From Haloarcula sp. CBA1129 (GTDB taxonomy: Archaea > Halobacteriota > Halobacteria > Halobacteriales > Haloarculaceae): a stretch of DNA of 64,000 nucleotides. Below the pieces are notes generated by a model, which ran no database searches, had not been told where the DNA came from, and was given only the letters and a program-made list of their open reading frames with translations. The DNA is taken from positions 2,914,001 to 2,978,000 of the forward strand of contig NZ_RKSM01000001.1 of assembly GCF_008729015.1 (NCBI RefSeq), read 5' to 3'. Shown in pieces: positions 52,007 through 60,590 of the stretch (the stretch's first letter is position 1; each line of letters begins with the position of its first letter). A program made the translations under genes and the position numbers.

Positions 52007-52977
52007 GCGACCGCGCCGCCGGGCCCCGGACCGAACCACTCGGCAGCGTGACCCAACCGGTCATCGGGAGCATCGCCGTGGGGGACCTGAGCGCGGTGCT
52101 TGGGACGGTGGTCTGGCTGGCGTTGACGGCTACTGGGGCACTCGACGCTATCGAACGGGCGCTTGCACTCGCGCCGCTCGTGCTGGTCCCGCTCGCGCTC
52201 CGAACGGCGGTCCACGGGACGTTTCCGGCACCTGCAAATCGGTTCACGACCACTGCCATCTGGCTCCAGCCGGTCAGTGCACTCCTGCTCGCGGTCTCGC
52301 TGGTCGTTTCGTCACCGGCTCCGCTGGCCGCCGCGCTCGCAACGCCGTGGCTGGCCGTCACCGGCCTCCTCGGATACGCCGCGCTCGTGCGGACTCGCAG
52401 ACGCGGCGGTCTGTCGCTTCCGGAGACCGCTATCGATGCCGGCTTCGCCTACGTCTCAGTTGGCGCGGTCGCGCTCCTGCTGGCCCACCTCGACCTGACG
52501 TTCTGGTTCGACCGCGTCATCATTCGACTGACGGCGGTCCACTTCCACTACGCAGGGTTCGTCCTCCCAGTCGCAACAGGACTGACCGGCCGGCGTCTCG
52601 GTGACCGCTCGCGGGGATTCCGCACTGTCGTCGGTGTCGTCCTCGTCGGTCCGGCGCTCATCGCGGTCGGCATCGCCTTCTCGCCGCTGGTGGAAGTCGT
52701 CGCAGTGAGTGTCTTCACCGTCGCTGTCGCGGCCTTCGGTGTCGTGGTCCTGCGTCGTGTCGTCCCGAACTGCTCCCGTCCGCAAGGGGTCCTGCTCGGC
52801 ATCGCGGCGGTGGCGCTTCCGGTTTCGATGGCGCTCGCGCTCGGCTACGGAGTGTCGACGTTCACCGGTCGCTCGCTGGGTCTGACAATCTCGACGATGG
52901 TTGCGCTTCACGGCTCGCTGAACGCCTTCGGGTTCGGACTGTGTGCGATGCTCGGCTGGCGGCTCTCGATCCCGTGA
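52003..52977 (+). CDS. YndJ-family multi-pass membrane protein
   Basis: A 324-residue protein with about nine membrane helices. The YndJ signature is FWFDRVIIRLTAVHFHYAGFVLPVATGL (about 166-195), and the end LGLTISTMVALHGSLNAFGFGLCAMLGW is also typical. The conserved HFHYAG and HGSLNA histidines could bind a metal or cofactor. Function is unknown in bacteria and archaea. It is translationally coupled to the DUF4166 gene, and the repeated pairing of the two families argues for one joint activity. Confidence 0.82.
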   Translation: MSDRAAGPRTEPLGSVTQPVIGSIAVGDLSAVLGTVVWLALTATGALDAIERALALAPLVLVPLALRTAVHGTFPAPANRFTTTAIWLQPVSALLLAVSLVVSSPAPLAAALATPWLAVTGLLGYAALVRTRRRGGLSLPETAIDAGFAYVSVGAVALLLAHLDLTFWFDRVIIRLTAVHFHYAGFVLPVATGLTGRRLGDRSRGFRTVVGVVLVGPALIAVGIAFSPLVEVVAVSVFTVAVAAFGVVVLRRVVPNCSRPQGVLLGIAAVALPVSMALALGYGVSTFTGRSLGLTISTMVALHGSLNAFGFGLCAMLGWRLSIP

Positions 52978-52983
52978 CGCTAG

Positions 52984-53382
52984 TCAGTGCTCCGCTCGCT
53001 CCGGCTCTAACCGGTAGCGCGTCGTCTCCTGTCCGTCGAACCGGGGACCGTTTCCGGTGGAGGTGAATCCGACCGCCTCGACAGCTGTCTGGACCTCTGA
53101 TTCGTCTTCCGGTAGCAGCAACTCGACGGTCATGTGTTCGCGGCGGGCGAACTCGATCGGGTCGGTCAGGAGTTCCTCGCATGCGTCGCTCGAGCCGGCC
53201 AGTTGCGTCACGTGGACGGTCCCACGCTCGGCATCGAAGCTCACGAACCCCACAATGTCGTCGTTCTCCTCGGCCACGCGGACGGTGCGGTCGTGGACGA
53301 GGTTTCGCATCACGTCCGGTGGCCCGTCGGCGAGGGCTGCCAGTCGATCGGCGTCGTCCTCGATAGCGTCGCGGATATCCAT
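52984..53382 (-). CDS. GNAT-like acetyltransferase
   Basis: A 132-residue protein that starts MDIRDAIEDDADRLAALAD, with VRVAEENDDIVGFVSFDAERGTVHVTQLA as the central beta strands and EAVGFTSTGNGPRFDGQETTRYRL at the end. This is the GNAT fold layout. The acetyl-CoA loop (Q/RxxGxG/A) is weak: the aligned region reads AGSSDACEELL, so catalysis is uncertain. The ATG at 53382 is the conserved start. It converges with the YndJ gene with a six-base gap and diverges from aspartate kinase. Confidence 0.75.
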   Translation of the reverse strand: MDIRDAIEDDADRLAALADGPPDVMRNLVHDRTVRVAEENDDIVGFVSFDAERGTVHVTQLAGSSDACEELLTDPIEFARREHMTVELLLPEDESEVQTAVEAVGFTSTGNGPRFDGQETTRYRLEPERAEH

Positions 53383-53584
53383 ACTTGTGTGTGGGAACCC
53401 CACGCAAATAAACGGTGTGTCGGACGCTCCGGGGGTGCGTTCGCCCCCGCGGCAACAGGTCTTCACGCGACGGAATCCGCCGGTCGCTGTCGACAGTGAG
53501 ACGCGGTCACAGATGAACACAGTTATCCCGAGCGACGGATAACGCGAGGGCAATGGTTCACATGCACACGGACACGGTGGTAGC

Positions 53585-54760
53585 ATGCGCGTAGTCGCCA
53601 AGTTCGGTGGGACGAGCCTCGGTAGCGGCGACCGCATCAACCGGGCCGCAGACTCGATTGCCGCTGCCGTCCAGCAGGGCCACGAGGTCGCGGTCGTCGC
53701 CTCGGCGATGGGCAACACGACCGACGAACTGCTCGACGAGATCAACTACGACGCCGACTCCGCAGACCGTGCGGAGATCGTCTCGATGGGCGAACGGACC
53801 TCTGTCCGGATGCTCAAGGGCGCACTCGCCGCCCGCGGCATCGAGGCCGTCTTCCTCGAACCCGGCAGCGAGGACTGGCCGATCATCACCGACGAGTACG
53901 GCGAAGTCGACGTCGAGGAGACACAGAAGCGCGCCCACGCGCTCGCCGGCCAGCTCAAGGACGTCGTCCCGGTCATCACCGGCTTCTTGGCCGAAGACTA
54001 TCAGGGCAACGTGACGACGCTTGGCCGTGGCGGCTCCGACACGAGCGCCGTGATGATGGGCGACTACATGGACGCCGACGAAGTCGTCATCGTCACTGAC
54101 GTCGAGGGTGTCATGACCGGTGACCCACGCGTCGTCGAAGGTGCGCGGAACGTCGGCAAAATCTCCGTCGACGAACTCCGCTCGCTGTCGTTCCGCGGGG
54201 CCGAGGTGGTCGCGCCGTCGGCGCTGTCGTACAAGAGCGACGCCCTCGGCGTTCGCGTCGTCCACTACCAGCACGGCGACCTGCTCTCCGGTGGCACGTC
54301 CATCGAGGGCGAGTTCCAGAACCTCATCGACCTGCAGGAACAGCCGATCGCCTGCGTGACCGTCGCCGGCCGCGCTATCCGGAACAGCCCGGGTATCCTC
54401 GCGGACCTCGCCAGCGCCATCGCTGACGAGGAGATCAACATCGAGGCCAACTCCTCGGGGATGGACTCGCTGACGTTCTACGTCGATGAAGACGACGCTG
54501 AGGAGGCCGAGGCACTGCTGCACGCCCGTATCGTCGACGACGAGACGCTCTCGTCGGTCACCGTCGAGGACGATATCGCCGTCATCCGCGTCACCGGCGG
54601 CGACCCGAGCCAGTCGGCGCTCGCTCATCAGGTCGTCGAGCCGCTGGCCGACGCCCACATCCACCTCTACGACGTGATTACGTCGGCAACGTCGGTCTCC
54701 GTGTTCGTTCCGTGGGAGGACCGCGAACAGGCCCTCTCGCTCGTTCAGGACGTGTTCTGA
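53585..54760 (+). CDS. lysC: Aspartate kinase
   Basis: A 391-residue amino-acid kinase making aspartyl phosphate for threonine, methionine and lysine. The N-terminus MRVVAKFGGTSLGSGDRI carries the KFGGTS motif. TLGRGGSDTSAVMMG and VTDVEGVMTGDPRVV follow in the kinase core. Two ACT domains fill the C-terminus (VTVAGRAIRNSPGILADLAS and IAVIRVTGGDPSQSALAHQV), so feedback control by an amino acid is likely. The ATG at 53585 is directly on the conserved start. thrC lies 2.4 kb upstream on the same strand. Confidence 0.95.
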   Translation: MRVVAKFGGTSLGSGDRINRAADSIAAAVQQGHEVAVVASAMGNTTDELLDEINYDADSADRAEIVSMGERTSVRMLKGALAARGIEAVFLEPGSEDWPIITDEYGEVDVEETQKRAHALAGQLKDVVPVITGFLAEDYQGNVTTLGRGGSDTSAVMMGDYMDADEVVIVTDVEGVMTGDPRVVEGARNVGKISVDELRSLSFRGAEVVAPSALSYKSDALGVRVVHYQHGDLLSGGTSIEGEFQNLIDLQEQPIACVTVAGRAIRNSPGILADLASAIADEEINIEANSSGMDSLTFYVDEDDAEEAEALLHARIVDDETLSSVTVEDDIAVIRVTGGDPSQSALAHQVVEPLADAHIHLYDVITSATSVSVFVPWEDREQALSLVQDVF

Positions 54761-54764
54761 GTTT

Positions 54765-55427
54765 TTAATCGGTTGAGGAGGCCTGCTCGAACCGGCTTGC
54801 GGGCAACAGGAGTTCGCTGACCTCTGGCAGGTGTTTCAGATTGTAGACGATCTTCGCGTCGTCAGACACCGGTGCAGCGATACACGACAGGCGAATTCCC
54901 TTCTCGGTGAGTTCGGGCGGGAGGATGTGGCTCGTCGGCGACGGCATCTCGCCGTCGACGACCGCCACCGCACAGTTCGTACACGCGCCGCCGCGACAGG
55001 CAAACGGCCACGCAAAGCCGTTTTTCTCGGCTGCTTCCAGCAGCGTGTCGTTCGGGTCGACGTAGAACCGCCCGAAATCGGACGATTGCAGGTTCGCGTC
55101 GCCGGCTTTCTCAAACAGATCCTCGTCGCCGAGCGCCCAGCCGCGGTCATCCAGCACCTCGAAGTTGAGGAACTCCACCATCGGATCGTCCGGTTCCGGC
55201 GGGGCCTCCTCGGCCTCGGGTTCTGTCTCCGCTGTCTCGTCGGGCAGCGGGTCCCCGGGCTCGTAGCCGTTCTGCAGCCGCTCGTAGGCTGTCTTGACTG
55301 CCTGAAACTCGGCCGCCGACCCACCCTGATCGGGGTGTGCCTCCTTCACCCGCTCGCGGTACGCGTCGACGATCTCCCCGTCGTCGGCGTCCGGCGTGAT
55401 CCCGAGGACTTCGAATGGGGACTCCAC
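54765..55427 (-). CDS. J-domain / halophilic [2Fe-2S] ferredoxin fusion
   Basis: A 220-residue fusion. Residues 1-55 form a J domain (MESPFEVLGITPDADDGEIV, HPD at 31-33). An acidic Pro/Glu linker (56-82) joins it to a halophilic plant-type ferredoxin. That domain has the haloarchaeal acidic insert (VEFLNFEVLDDRGWALGDED), ligands Cys144, Cys149, Cys152 (CRGGACTNC) and Cys182, and the end KIVYNLKHLPEV. It may deliver electrons to an Hsp70-bound partner or help build Fe-S proteins. It converges with lysC with a four-base gap. Confidence 0.9.
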   Translation of the reverse strand: MESPFEVLGITPDADDGEIVDAYRERVKEAHPDQGGSAAEFQAVKTAYERLQNGYEPGDPLPDETAETEPEAEEAPPEPDDPMVEFLNFEVLDDRGWALGDEDLFEKAGDANLQSSDFGRFYVDPNDTLLEAAEKNGFAWPFACRGGACTNCAVAVVDGEMPSPTSHILPPELTEKGIRLSCIAAPVSDDAKIVYNLKHLPEVSELLLPASRFEQASSTD

Positions 55428-55514
55428 GCGATACAGTAGCGGTCACGGACATAAATTCTCTCGTCCCGCTGCAGTATCTGCAGGCTGCCGGCGACGGACG
55501 ACGTACCGTTGTGG

Positions 55515-56213
55515 TTACCGGCCCTGCGTCAATCGGAAGCCGATTTCCCGCGGCAGATCGGCGTCCTCGACCGCGTCGATGACTGCGCTCGTGTCGTAAG
55601 CCACGCGGTGCTCCTCGACCGTTAGCCCGTCGAGGTCGAGTACGGCGTAGGCCGCCCGGTGGTTCCTGTCTCGGGGCTGGCCCACGCTGCCGGGATTCAG
55701 TACGATCCCGTCGTCGTACACCTCGTGGTGTTGCTGGTGTGTGTGGCCCATCACGAGCACGTCCTCGTCACCCAACAGGTCCGGGCCGAACTCCTCGGGG
55801 AACGTGTAGTGGTCCGGGTCGTCTGGATGACCGTGGACGAGCTTCACGCGGCCGTCACACACTCGTCGCTCGTCAGGCAGCGCCGCCAGCCACTCGGTCT
55901 GCTCGTCGGACAACTGTTCCGTGGCGTGTTCGACGCCGGCCTGCGCCATCCCGTTGAACGCAAACGGCGTCTCGGCGGCGACGGCCCTGTCGTGGTTGCC
56001 CATCACTGTCGGGACTTCTTCGGTCGGCCAAGGGACATCATCGGAGAGCGCATCGATGTGCCCGCGCATCGCGTCGACGCAGTCGGCGTGCCAAGGGTTG
56101 TAGCCGACGACATCGCCCGCACAGACCAGCCCGTCTACCGGCGGCATGTCCGCAAGCACCGCCGCTAGCGCCACCCGATTCCCGTGGATATCAGAGAGGA
56201 TTCCGAGTTTCAT
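55515..56213 (-). CDS. Calcineurin-like metallophosphoesterase
   Basis: A 232-residue phosphoesterase with ILSDIHGN (4-11), VCAGDVVGYNP, TVMGNHDRAV, VHGHPDDPDHY and VMGHTHQQ followed by VLNPGSVGQPRDRN. It has all dinuclear metal ligands. The VGYNP and PGSVGQPRD motifs place it near the YfcE/Ap4A-hydrolase-like group seen in many archaea. The substrate is unknown. It belongs to a different subfamily from the shorter phosphoesterase at 2814-3323. The ATG at 56213 starts on MKLGILSDIHGN. Confidence 0.88.
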   Translation of the reverse strand: MKLGILSDIHGNRVALAAVLADMPPVDGLVCAGDVVGYNPWHADCVDAMRGHIDALSDDVPWPTEEVPTVMGNHDRAVAAETPFAFNGMAQAGVEHATEQLSDEQTEWLAALPDERRVCDGRVKLVHGHPDDPDHYTFPEEFGPDLLGDEDVLVMGHTHQQHHEVYDDGIVLNPGSVGQPRDRNHRAAYAVLDLDGLTVEEHRVAYDTSAVIDAVEDADLPREIGFRLTQGR

Positions 56214-56289
56214 TGCTAGTGTCTACCCCCTGTGGGGTCTTGAGTGTCGGTCCCGGCTCAGTATCTGTGTCCGCTGTGCGGCCATCCGC

Positions 56290-56898
56290 TCACTCCCCGT
56301 TGTACACTGCCACGTCGAACTCGCCTGCCGACCCCGCGACGCCGGCCGAACAGACGGCGTGCTCGTACTCGTGGTCGTACACCTCGCGGGCGACCTCGCT
56401 GGCGTCGGTCGCAGTCAGGTCGAACGCCGTTGGACCGTTCTCCTCGTAGGTCGCCACAAGCGTCGGCTCGGTGACCTCTTCCACGAGCAGGGCGTCCCGC
56501 CGGACGGTCCCGATGACTGCGCCCGGGCCGTCGGCGTTGGTCGTCGGGTCCGCCGCGTCGACGCCGACAATGCCAGCGACCCGCGGCGTGTCGTAGTCGT
56601 CCTTCTCGAAGTCGAGCGAGAGGAGCGGCTCCGCGACGGCGTCCCGCGCCGGATAGCCCAGTTCGAGCTTTTCCGCGATGGGGTCGACGTGCGAGCCGTT
56701 CCCGACGACTGCGCCCCGCTCGGTGACGCGGACGCCGTTGTAGGAGATGTAGGGGTTGTCCGTCTCCGGGGCGTCGGGTGTCGGTTCGACGGTCACGGTG
56801 CCGTCGCGCTTTACTGTCTGGCGGTTGGGGAACGAGCGTGAGGAGACACGGTACGCGCCGACCTCGGGACTGACGACGACGAATCGTCCGACGTACAT
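56290..56898 (-). CDS. purO: Archaeal IMP cyclohydrolase
   Basis: A 202-residue archaeal-type IMP cyclohydrolase, which closes the purine ring in the last step of IMP synthesis. The start [26 protein letters not shown] is diagnostic of PurO. It is followed by [45 protein letters not shown] and the C-terminal [21 protein letters not shown]. It is unrelated to bacterial PurH. The ATG at 56898 is certain from this motif. The tRNA-Gln gene lies upstream on the other strand. Confidence 0.92.
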   Translation of the reverse strand: MYVGRFVVVSPEVGAYRVSSRSFPNRQTVKRDGTVTVEPTPDAPETDNPYISYNGVRVTERGAVVGNGSHVDPIAEKLELGYPARDAVAEPLLSLDFEKDDYDTPRVAGIVGVDAADPTTNADGPGAVIGTVRRDALLVEEVTEPTLVATYEENGPTAFDLTATDASEVAREVYDHEYEHAVCSAGVAGSAGEFDVAVYNGE

Positions 56899-57061
56899 AC
56901 GCGAGTGTGCACGGCACCCCGAAAAAGTGCTATCGATGTCTGGCTCCGCGTTGCCACTGCTGTAAAATCAGGTCGAGAATTTGAGAACTGGTGGCACAGG
57001 ACATACGGCGATGAATCGCGCAACGCTTACAAAGGGGCACCCGATACTGTAGAGTGCACAC

Positions 57062-57134
57062 AGTCCATTGGGGTAGAGGCCAATCCTGAAGCCTTCTGGG
57101 GGCTTCGACCCTGGTTCGAATCCAGGATGGACTA
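57062..57134 (+). tRNA. tRNA-Gln (anticodon CUG)
   Basis: The 73 bases fold as a complete tRNA. The acceptor AGTCCAT (57062-57068) pairs perfectly with ATGGACT (57127-57133), followed by discriminator A. The anticodon stem AAGCC/GGCTT encloses TTCTGGG with CTG at 57096-57098, read as Gln. The T arm is CCTGG-TTCGAAT-CCAGG. The D arm is short (GGG with CCT) and the variable loop has four bases. No intron is present and CCA is not encoded. Its 3' end is duplicated 115 bases downstream. Confidence 0.92.
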
Positions 57135-57227
57135 TTTCTGTGGCGAGCAAACTCGCGAGCCGCGAAATCGTAATTACTGGTTCGAACCCCGCCAGTCGCG
57201 CGCAGCGAAGCGAGCACGTCTGGCTCC
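57113..57227 (+). repeat. Tandem repeat unit 1 (tRNA-Gln 3' end plus flank)
   Basis: A 115-base unit beginning GGTTCGAATCCAGG within the tRNA T arm and running into flanking DNA. Unit 2 follows directly. A third T-loop-like GGTTCGAACC lies inside this unit at 57179-57188. Confidence 0.8.
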
Positions 57228-57336
57228 GGTTCGAATCCAGGATGGACTATTTCTGCGGCGAGCAAACTCGCGAGCTGCGAAACCGTAATTACTGATTCTG
57301 CCAGTCGCACGTAGCGAAACGAGCACATCTGGCTCG
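57228..57336 (+). repeat. Tandem repeat unit 2 (copy of tRNA-Gln 3' end)
   Basis: The first 28 bases equal 57113-57140 exactly, so the tRNA 3' 22 bases plus six bases are repeated. The rest shows scattered substitutions and a short deletion relative to unit 1. It is not a working tRNA, as the 5' half is missing. Confidence 0.8.
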
Positions 57337-57401
57337 AATCGGCTATTCCACTCGGCAACACCGGCCCTCGCATACTTGTGGCTCCCGTTCGGAGACATTG
57401 T

Positions 57402-57833
57402 ATGGCACCGACGCACGTCCTCGTCCCGCTGGACGGCTCACCGCTGGCTGACGAGGCGCTGACCTACGCGCTGGAGACGTTCGACTGTCGGATTACTGTG
57501 TTGAACGTCGTTGCACCGCTCGATACGGGAATGAGCGAAGGGGGGATGCTCGAACCGGACGCGGATCGCCGGGCGGCGGCCGACGAGCGGGCCACAAATC
57601 TCGTCGAGCGGGCGTCACGAGAGGCCAGCGAGGCCGGCCGACAGGTCGAGACAGCCGTCGAGACAGGTGACCCGGCTGAGACGATTCTGGACTACGTCGA
57701 GGGAAGCGACGTGGATCAGGTGGTGATGGGCGGTCACGGTGGGACGAAAAACGAGATCGCTCGGCGGTTGCTGGGGACCGTCGCGACGGCGGTCGCCAGC
57801 GAAGCGCCGGTGACAGTGACGGTCGTCCGGTAG
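57402..57833 (+). CDS. Universal stress protein, UspA family
   Basis: A 143-residue UspA domain protein. MAPTHVLVPLDGSPLADEAL is the usual start, and LVERASREASEAGRQVETAVETGDPAETIL follows. The ATP-binding loop is MGGHGGTKNEIARRLLGTVATAV (G-2x-G-9x-G-type). It likely binds ATP and forms dimers in stress conditions. The ATG at 57402 is the conserved start. It lies just after the tRNA-Gln repeats and converges with the phosphate transporter. Confidence 0.9.
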   Translation: MAPTHVLVPLDGSPLADEALTYALETFDCRITVLNVVAPLDTGMSEGGMLEPDADRRAAADERATNLVERASREASEAGRQVETAVETGDPAETILDYVEGSDVDQVVMGGHGGTKNEIARRLLGTVATAVASEAPVTVTVVR

Positions 57834-57894
57834 TGTCGTCGGTCAGTACTGGCTGGGACCGACCCGGAGTCCGGACAGAGGACACCAATCAGTT

Positions 57895-59088
57895 TCAGAC
57901 TTGGCCGCCGAGGAGCGCTTCAAGGACCTGATACACGCCGTAGCCGATGACGACGCTGGTGACGAGTGTGATGAGCCAGAACCCGACAGTCACACCGATT
58001 TTCCGGCGTGAGACGCCGGCGGAGCCGCCGGCCAGACCGCCGCCGATGACCCCGGAGATGATGATGTTGTTGAACGAGATAGGGATGCCAAGCGCGATGG
58101 CGGCTTGGGCGATGATGAATCCGGGGACCAGCGCCGCGATGGACCGGCGGACGCCGAGTTGTGCGTACTCGCGGGAGGTCGCCTGTAGCAGGCGGGGCGC
58201 GCCCATCCACGCCCCGCCGAGGATACCTACTGCGCCGAGCGCCAGCAACACGAACCCGGGCAGGCCGAGTTCGGCGCGGTAGAGGTTCTCCAGTGGTCCG
58301 GTCGCGAGGCCGACCTGACTCCCGCCGCTGGAGAAGGCGACGACGCTGCCGAGGACGACGAGAAAGGTCTTGATACCCCTGTCGACTGAGGCCTGCGTCT
58401 GCAGGCGGATGTAGTAGAAGCTCCCCGCCGCGAGCAGTAGCGTCGCGGCGATGGCGGCGATATCTGTCCCGGCGACCATCGCGGCGAAGCCGGCCAGCGA
58501 CCCTTGGCTGGTGCCGGGCGGTGACGGGATGATGCTCAACTGGACGTTGGCGACGATGCCGCCGACGACACCAGCCAGTAGCGGGACCCCGACCGTCTCT
58601 GGGATGTCGTCCCGGCGCAACACTGTCGCGGTGAGATAGGCTAGACTCCCCGAGACAGGCGGGACGAGCAGCCAGAAGATAGCGATTCGACGGTAGGTGT
58701 CGAAGACCGGCGCGCCGCCCAGCGAGAGGCCGACGCCGACCATCGCGCCCGTCGTCGCGAACGCCGCCGGAACGGGGTAGCCCGAGTAGATCCCGAACGC
58801 CATGAACCCGGTCGCGGTCAACAGGCCGGCAATGGCCGCGAGCGATGTGATGGCGACGCCGTCGATGAGGCCGGCTCCGACCGTCTCGGAGATACTCCCG
58901 CCCTGGGTCAGTGCGCCCAGCGCGGCGAGGATGCCGATCATGAAGGCGGCGCGCATCGTCGAGATGGCGTTTGCGCCGATAGCCGGGGCGAACGGCGGTG
59001 AGTTGCTGTTCGCACCGAGTGTCCAGGCCGTCACCAGCCCGGTGAGCGTCGCGAGGGCGACCAGCGCCCCAAAGACGACGGTAGTCAC
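57895..59088 (-). CDS. PiT-family inorganic phosphate permease
   Basis: A 397-residue transporter with about ten membrane helices. The duplicated PiT signature is seen as TLGANSNSPPFAPAIGANAIS in the N-terminal half (residues about 24-44) and SFNNIIISGVIGGGLAGG in the C-terminal half. It probably moves phosphate with Na+ or H+. No PhoU-like gene is next to it. The ATG at 59088 gives a membrane helix directly after MTTVVFGALVALATL. It diverges from the nucleoside-transporter operon. Confidence 0.9.
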   Translation of the reverse strand: MTTVVFGALVALATLTGLVTAWTLGANSNSPPFAPAIGANAISTMRAAFMIGILAALGALTQGGSISETVGAGLIDGVAITSLAAIAGLLTATGFMAFGIYSGYPVPAAFATTGAMVGVGLSLGGAPVFDTYRRIAIFWLLVPPVSGSLAYLTATVLRRDDIPETVGVPLLAGVVGGIVANVQLSIIPSPPGTSQGSLAGFAAMVAGTDIAAIAATLLLAAGSFYYIRLQTQASVDRGIKTFLVVLGSVVAFSSGGSQVGLATGPLENLYRAELGLPGFVLLALGAVGILGGAWMGAPRLLQATSREYAQLGVRRSIAALVPGFIIAQAAIALGIPISFNNIIISGVIGGGLAGGSAGVSRRKIGVTVGFWLITLVTSVVIGYGVYQVLEALLGGQV

Positions 59089-59262
59089 CGCGTGCTGGGG
59101 CCCGTCAGGGCCTGCCAGTTGCTGCTGTGTGAGTGCGACCAGACTGTCATTGCCAGCCGTTCACACCCAATACATAAAACGTCCGCGCCGTCGGTGTCGA
59201 CAGTCGATCGGCCCGCCTTGCCATGATTTGTCGCCGGTGTGGCTAATGTGCGACACCGAAGT

Positions 59263-59268
59263 CTTTAA
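59263..59268 (+). promoter_or_regulatory. TATA-like box of the BMP lipoprotein gene
   Basis: CTTTAA, centred about 29 bases before the ATG at 59294, predicting a leaderless transcript. Confidence 0.5.
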
Positions 59269-59293
59269 CGCCTATCGACACCGCTGGTGGGAC

Positions 59294-60418
59294 ATGTCAC
59301 AGCGAAGACGCACGTTCATCAGTAGTGTTGGTACCGCAACTGCAATCGGGTTAGCCGGCTGCCTCGGCGGCGATGGCGGCGACGGAAGCGGCGGTGACGG
59401 TGGGGACACCGACAGCGATGGCGGGGACGGCGGCGACGGTGACAGCGGCCCGGCCGCTCGTATCGGAATGGTGTATGCGACGGGCGGGCTCGGTGACGGG
59501 TCGTTCAACGACCAAGCCCAGACCGGCGCTATCCGGGCAGCGGACGAGCTAAACATCGAATACGGCGAATCTCAGCCGGAAGCGGTTCAGGACTTCGGCA
59601 GCCTCCAGCAGCAGTACGCACAGTCCTCGAACCCGGACTACGACCTCGTCTGCTGTATCGGCTTCCTGCAGGCGGACGCCCTCACGGAGAACGCCGAACA
59701 GTATCCCGAGCAGAACTTCATGATCGTTGACTCCGTCGTTGAGGCGGACAACGTCGGCTCGTACGTGTTCGGTGAGCATCAGGGCTCGTTCCTCATCGGG
59801 CTGATGGCCGCGAAGCTGACCAGTCAGGACTTCTCGGCTGGAGCCGGCTCCACGCAGAGTGACTCCGCGAGCGTCGGCTTCGTCGGCGGTGTCGAGGGTG
59901 ACCTTATCGGCCGCTTCGAAGCCGGCTACAAGGCCGGCGTCAAACATGCGGAGGAGGACGTCGACATCCAGACGGCCTATGTCGGCGACTTCAACGACCC
60001 GTCCGGCGGGCAGGAAGCTGCCCTCTCGATGTACGAGTCCGGTGCGGACATCGTCTACCATGCGGCCGGTAACACCGGGACCGGCGTGTTCCGTGCGGCC
60101 CAGGAGGCCGGGCGCTTCGCAGTCGGCGTCGACCGCGACCAGTCAGTCACGAAAGAGAACTTCAGCGACGTTATCCTCGCAAGCATGGTCAAGCGGGTCG
60201 ACAACGCCGTGTACACATCGATCGAATCGGTCGTCAACGACAACTTCGAGGGCGGCGCGGTGAACACGCTCGGTCTCGAACAGAACGGTGTCGAAGCGGT
60301 GTACGGCCAGCAGCTCGGCTCGGAAATCCCACAGGACGTCAAAGACGAGATATCTGAAGTCCGCCAGAGCATCATCGACGGCGACATCAGTGTGCCGACT
60401 GACCCTGACAACGCCTGA
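59294..60418 (+). CDS. BMP-family nucleoside-binding lipoprotein
   Basis: A 374-residue extracellular solute-binding protein. The N-terminus SQRRRTFISSVGTATAIGLAGC is a twin-arginine signal with lipobox, so Cys23 is the lipid anchor and export is folded via Tat. A Gly/Asp-rich spacer (24-54) precedes the BMP/PnrA-type domain: IGMVYATGGLGDGSFNDQA, FGEHQGSFLIGLMAA and VGFVGGVEGDLIGRFEAGY. BMP proteins bind purine nucleosides. Downstream genes encode the matching ABC ATPase and two permeases, so the four genes form one importer. Confidence 0.92.
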   Translation: MSQRRRTFISSVGTATAIGLAGCLGGDGGDGSGGDGGDTDSDGGDGGDGDSGPAARIGMVYATGGLGDGSFNDQAQTGAIRAADELNIEYGESQPEAVQDFGSLQQQYAQSSNPDYDLVCCIGFLQADALTENAEQYPEQNFMIVDSVVEADNVGSYVFGEHQGSFLIGLMAAKLTSQDFSAGAGSTQSDSASVGFVGGVEGDLIGRFEAGYKAGVKHAEEDVDIQTAYVGDFNDPSGGQEAALSMYESGADIVYHAAGNTGTGVFRAAQEAGRFAVGVDRDQSVTKENFSDVILASMVKRVDNAVYTSIESVVNDNFEGGAVNTLGLEQNGVEAVYGQQLGSEIPQDVKDEISEVRQSIIDGDISVPTDPDNA

Positions 60419-60558
60419 GACAGCTCGGTAGCGCGATTTGTCGGTCTGCTCCGGCCCGGGTCGGGACGATTCGGAGATACCCTACAACAATTCGTCTGAG
60501 TCACCGCGGCCACACACGCAGTTGCCGCATATTTTTGCCAGACATGTGGAACCGTGAA

Positions 60559-60565
60559 GTTAAAA
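60559..60565 (+). promoter_or_regulatory. TATA-like box of the nucleoside ABC ATPase gene
   Basis: GTTAAAA centred about 29 bases before the ATG at 60591. The ATPase-permease genes may therefore have their own leaderless transcript in addition to read-through from the lipoprotein gene. Confidence 0.5.
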
Positions 60566-60590
60566 CACCGGGACGGTAACGGCTCAGAGT

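Noticed and set aside
57176-57194. Third tRNA-like T arm (GGTTCGAACC) in repeat unit 1
   Set aside because: No acceptor, D or anticodon arm can be built around it. It is probably degenerate repeat sequence rather than a second tRNA.
57113-57336. Two 115-base repeats considered as a CRISPR array
   Set aside because: The units are directly adjacent, have no spacers, and derive from a tRNA 3' end; no cas genes are in the window.
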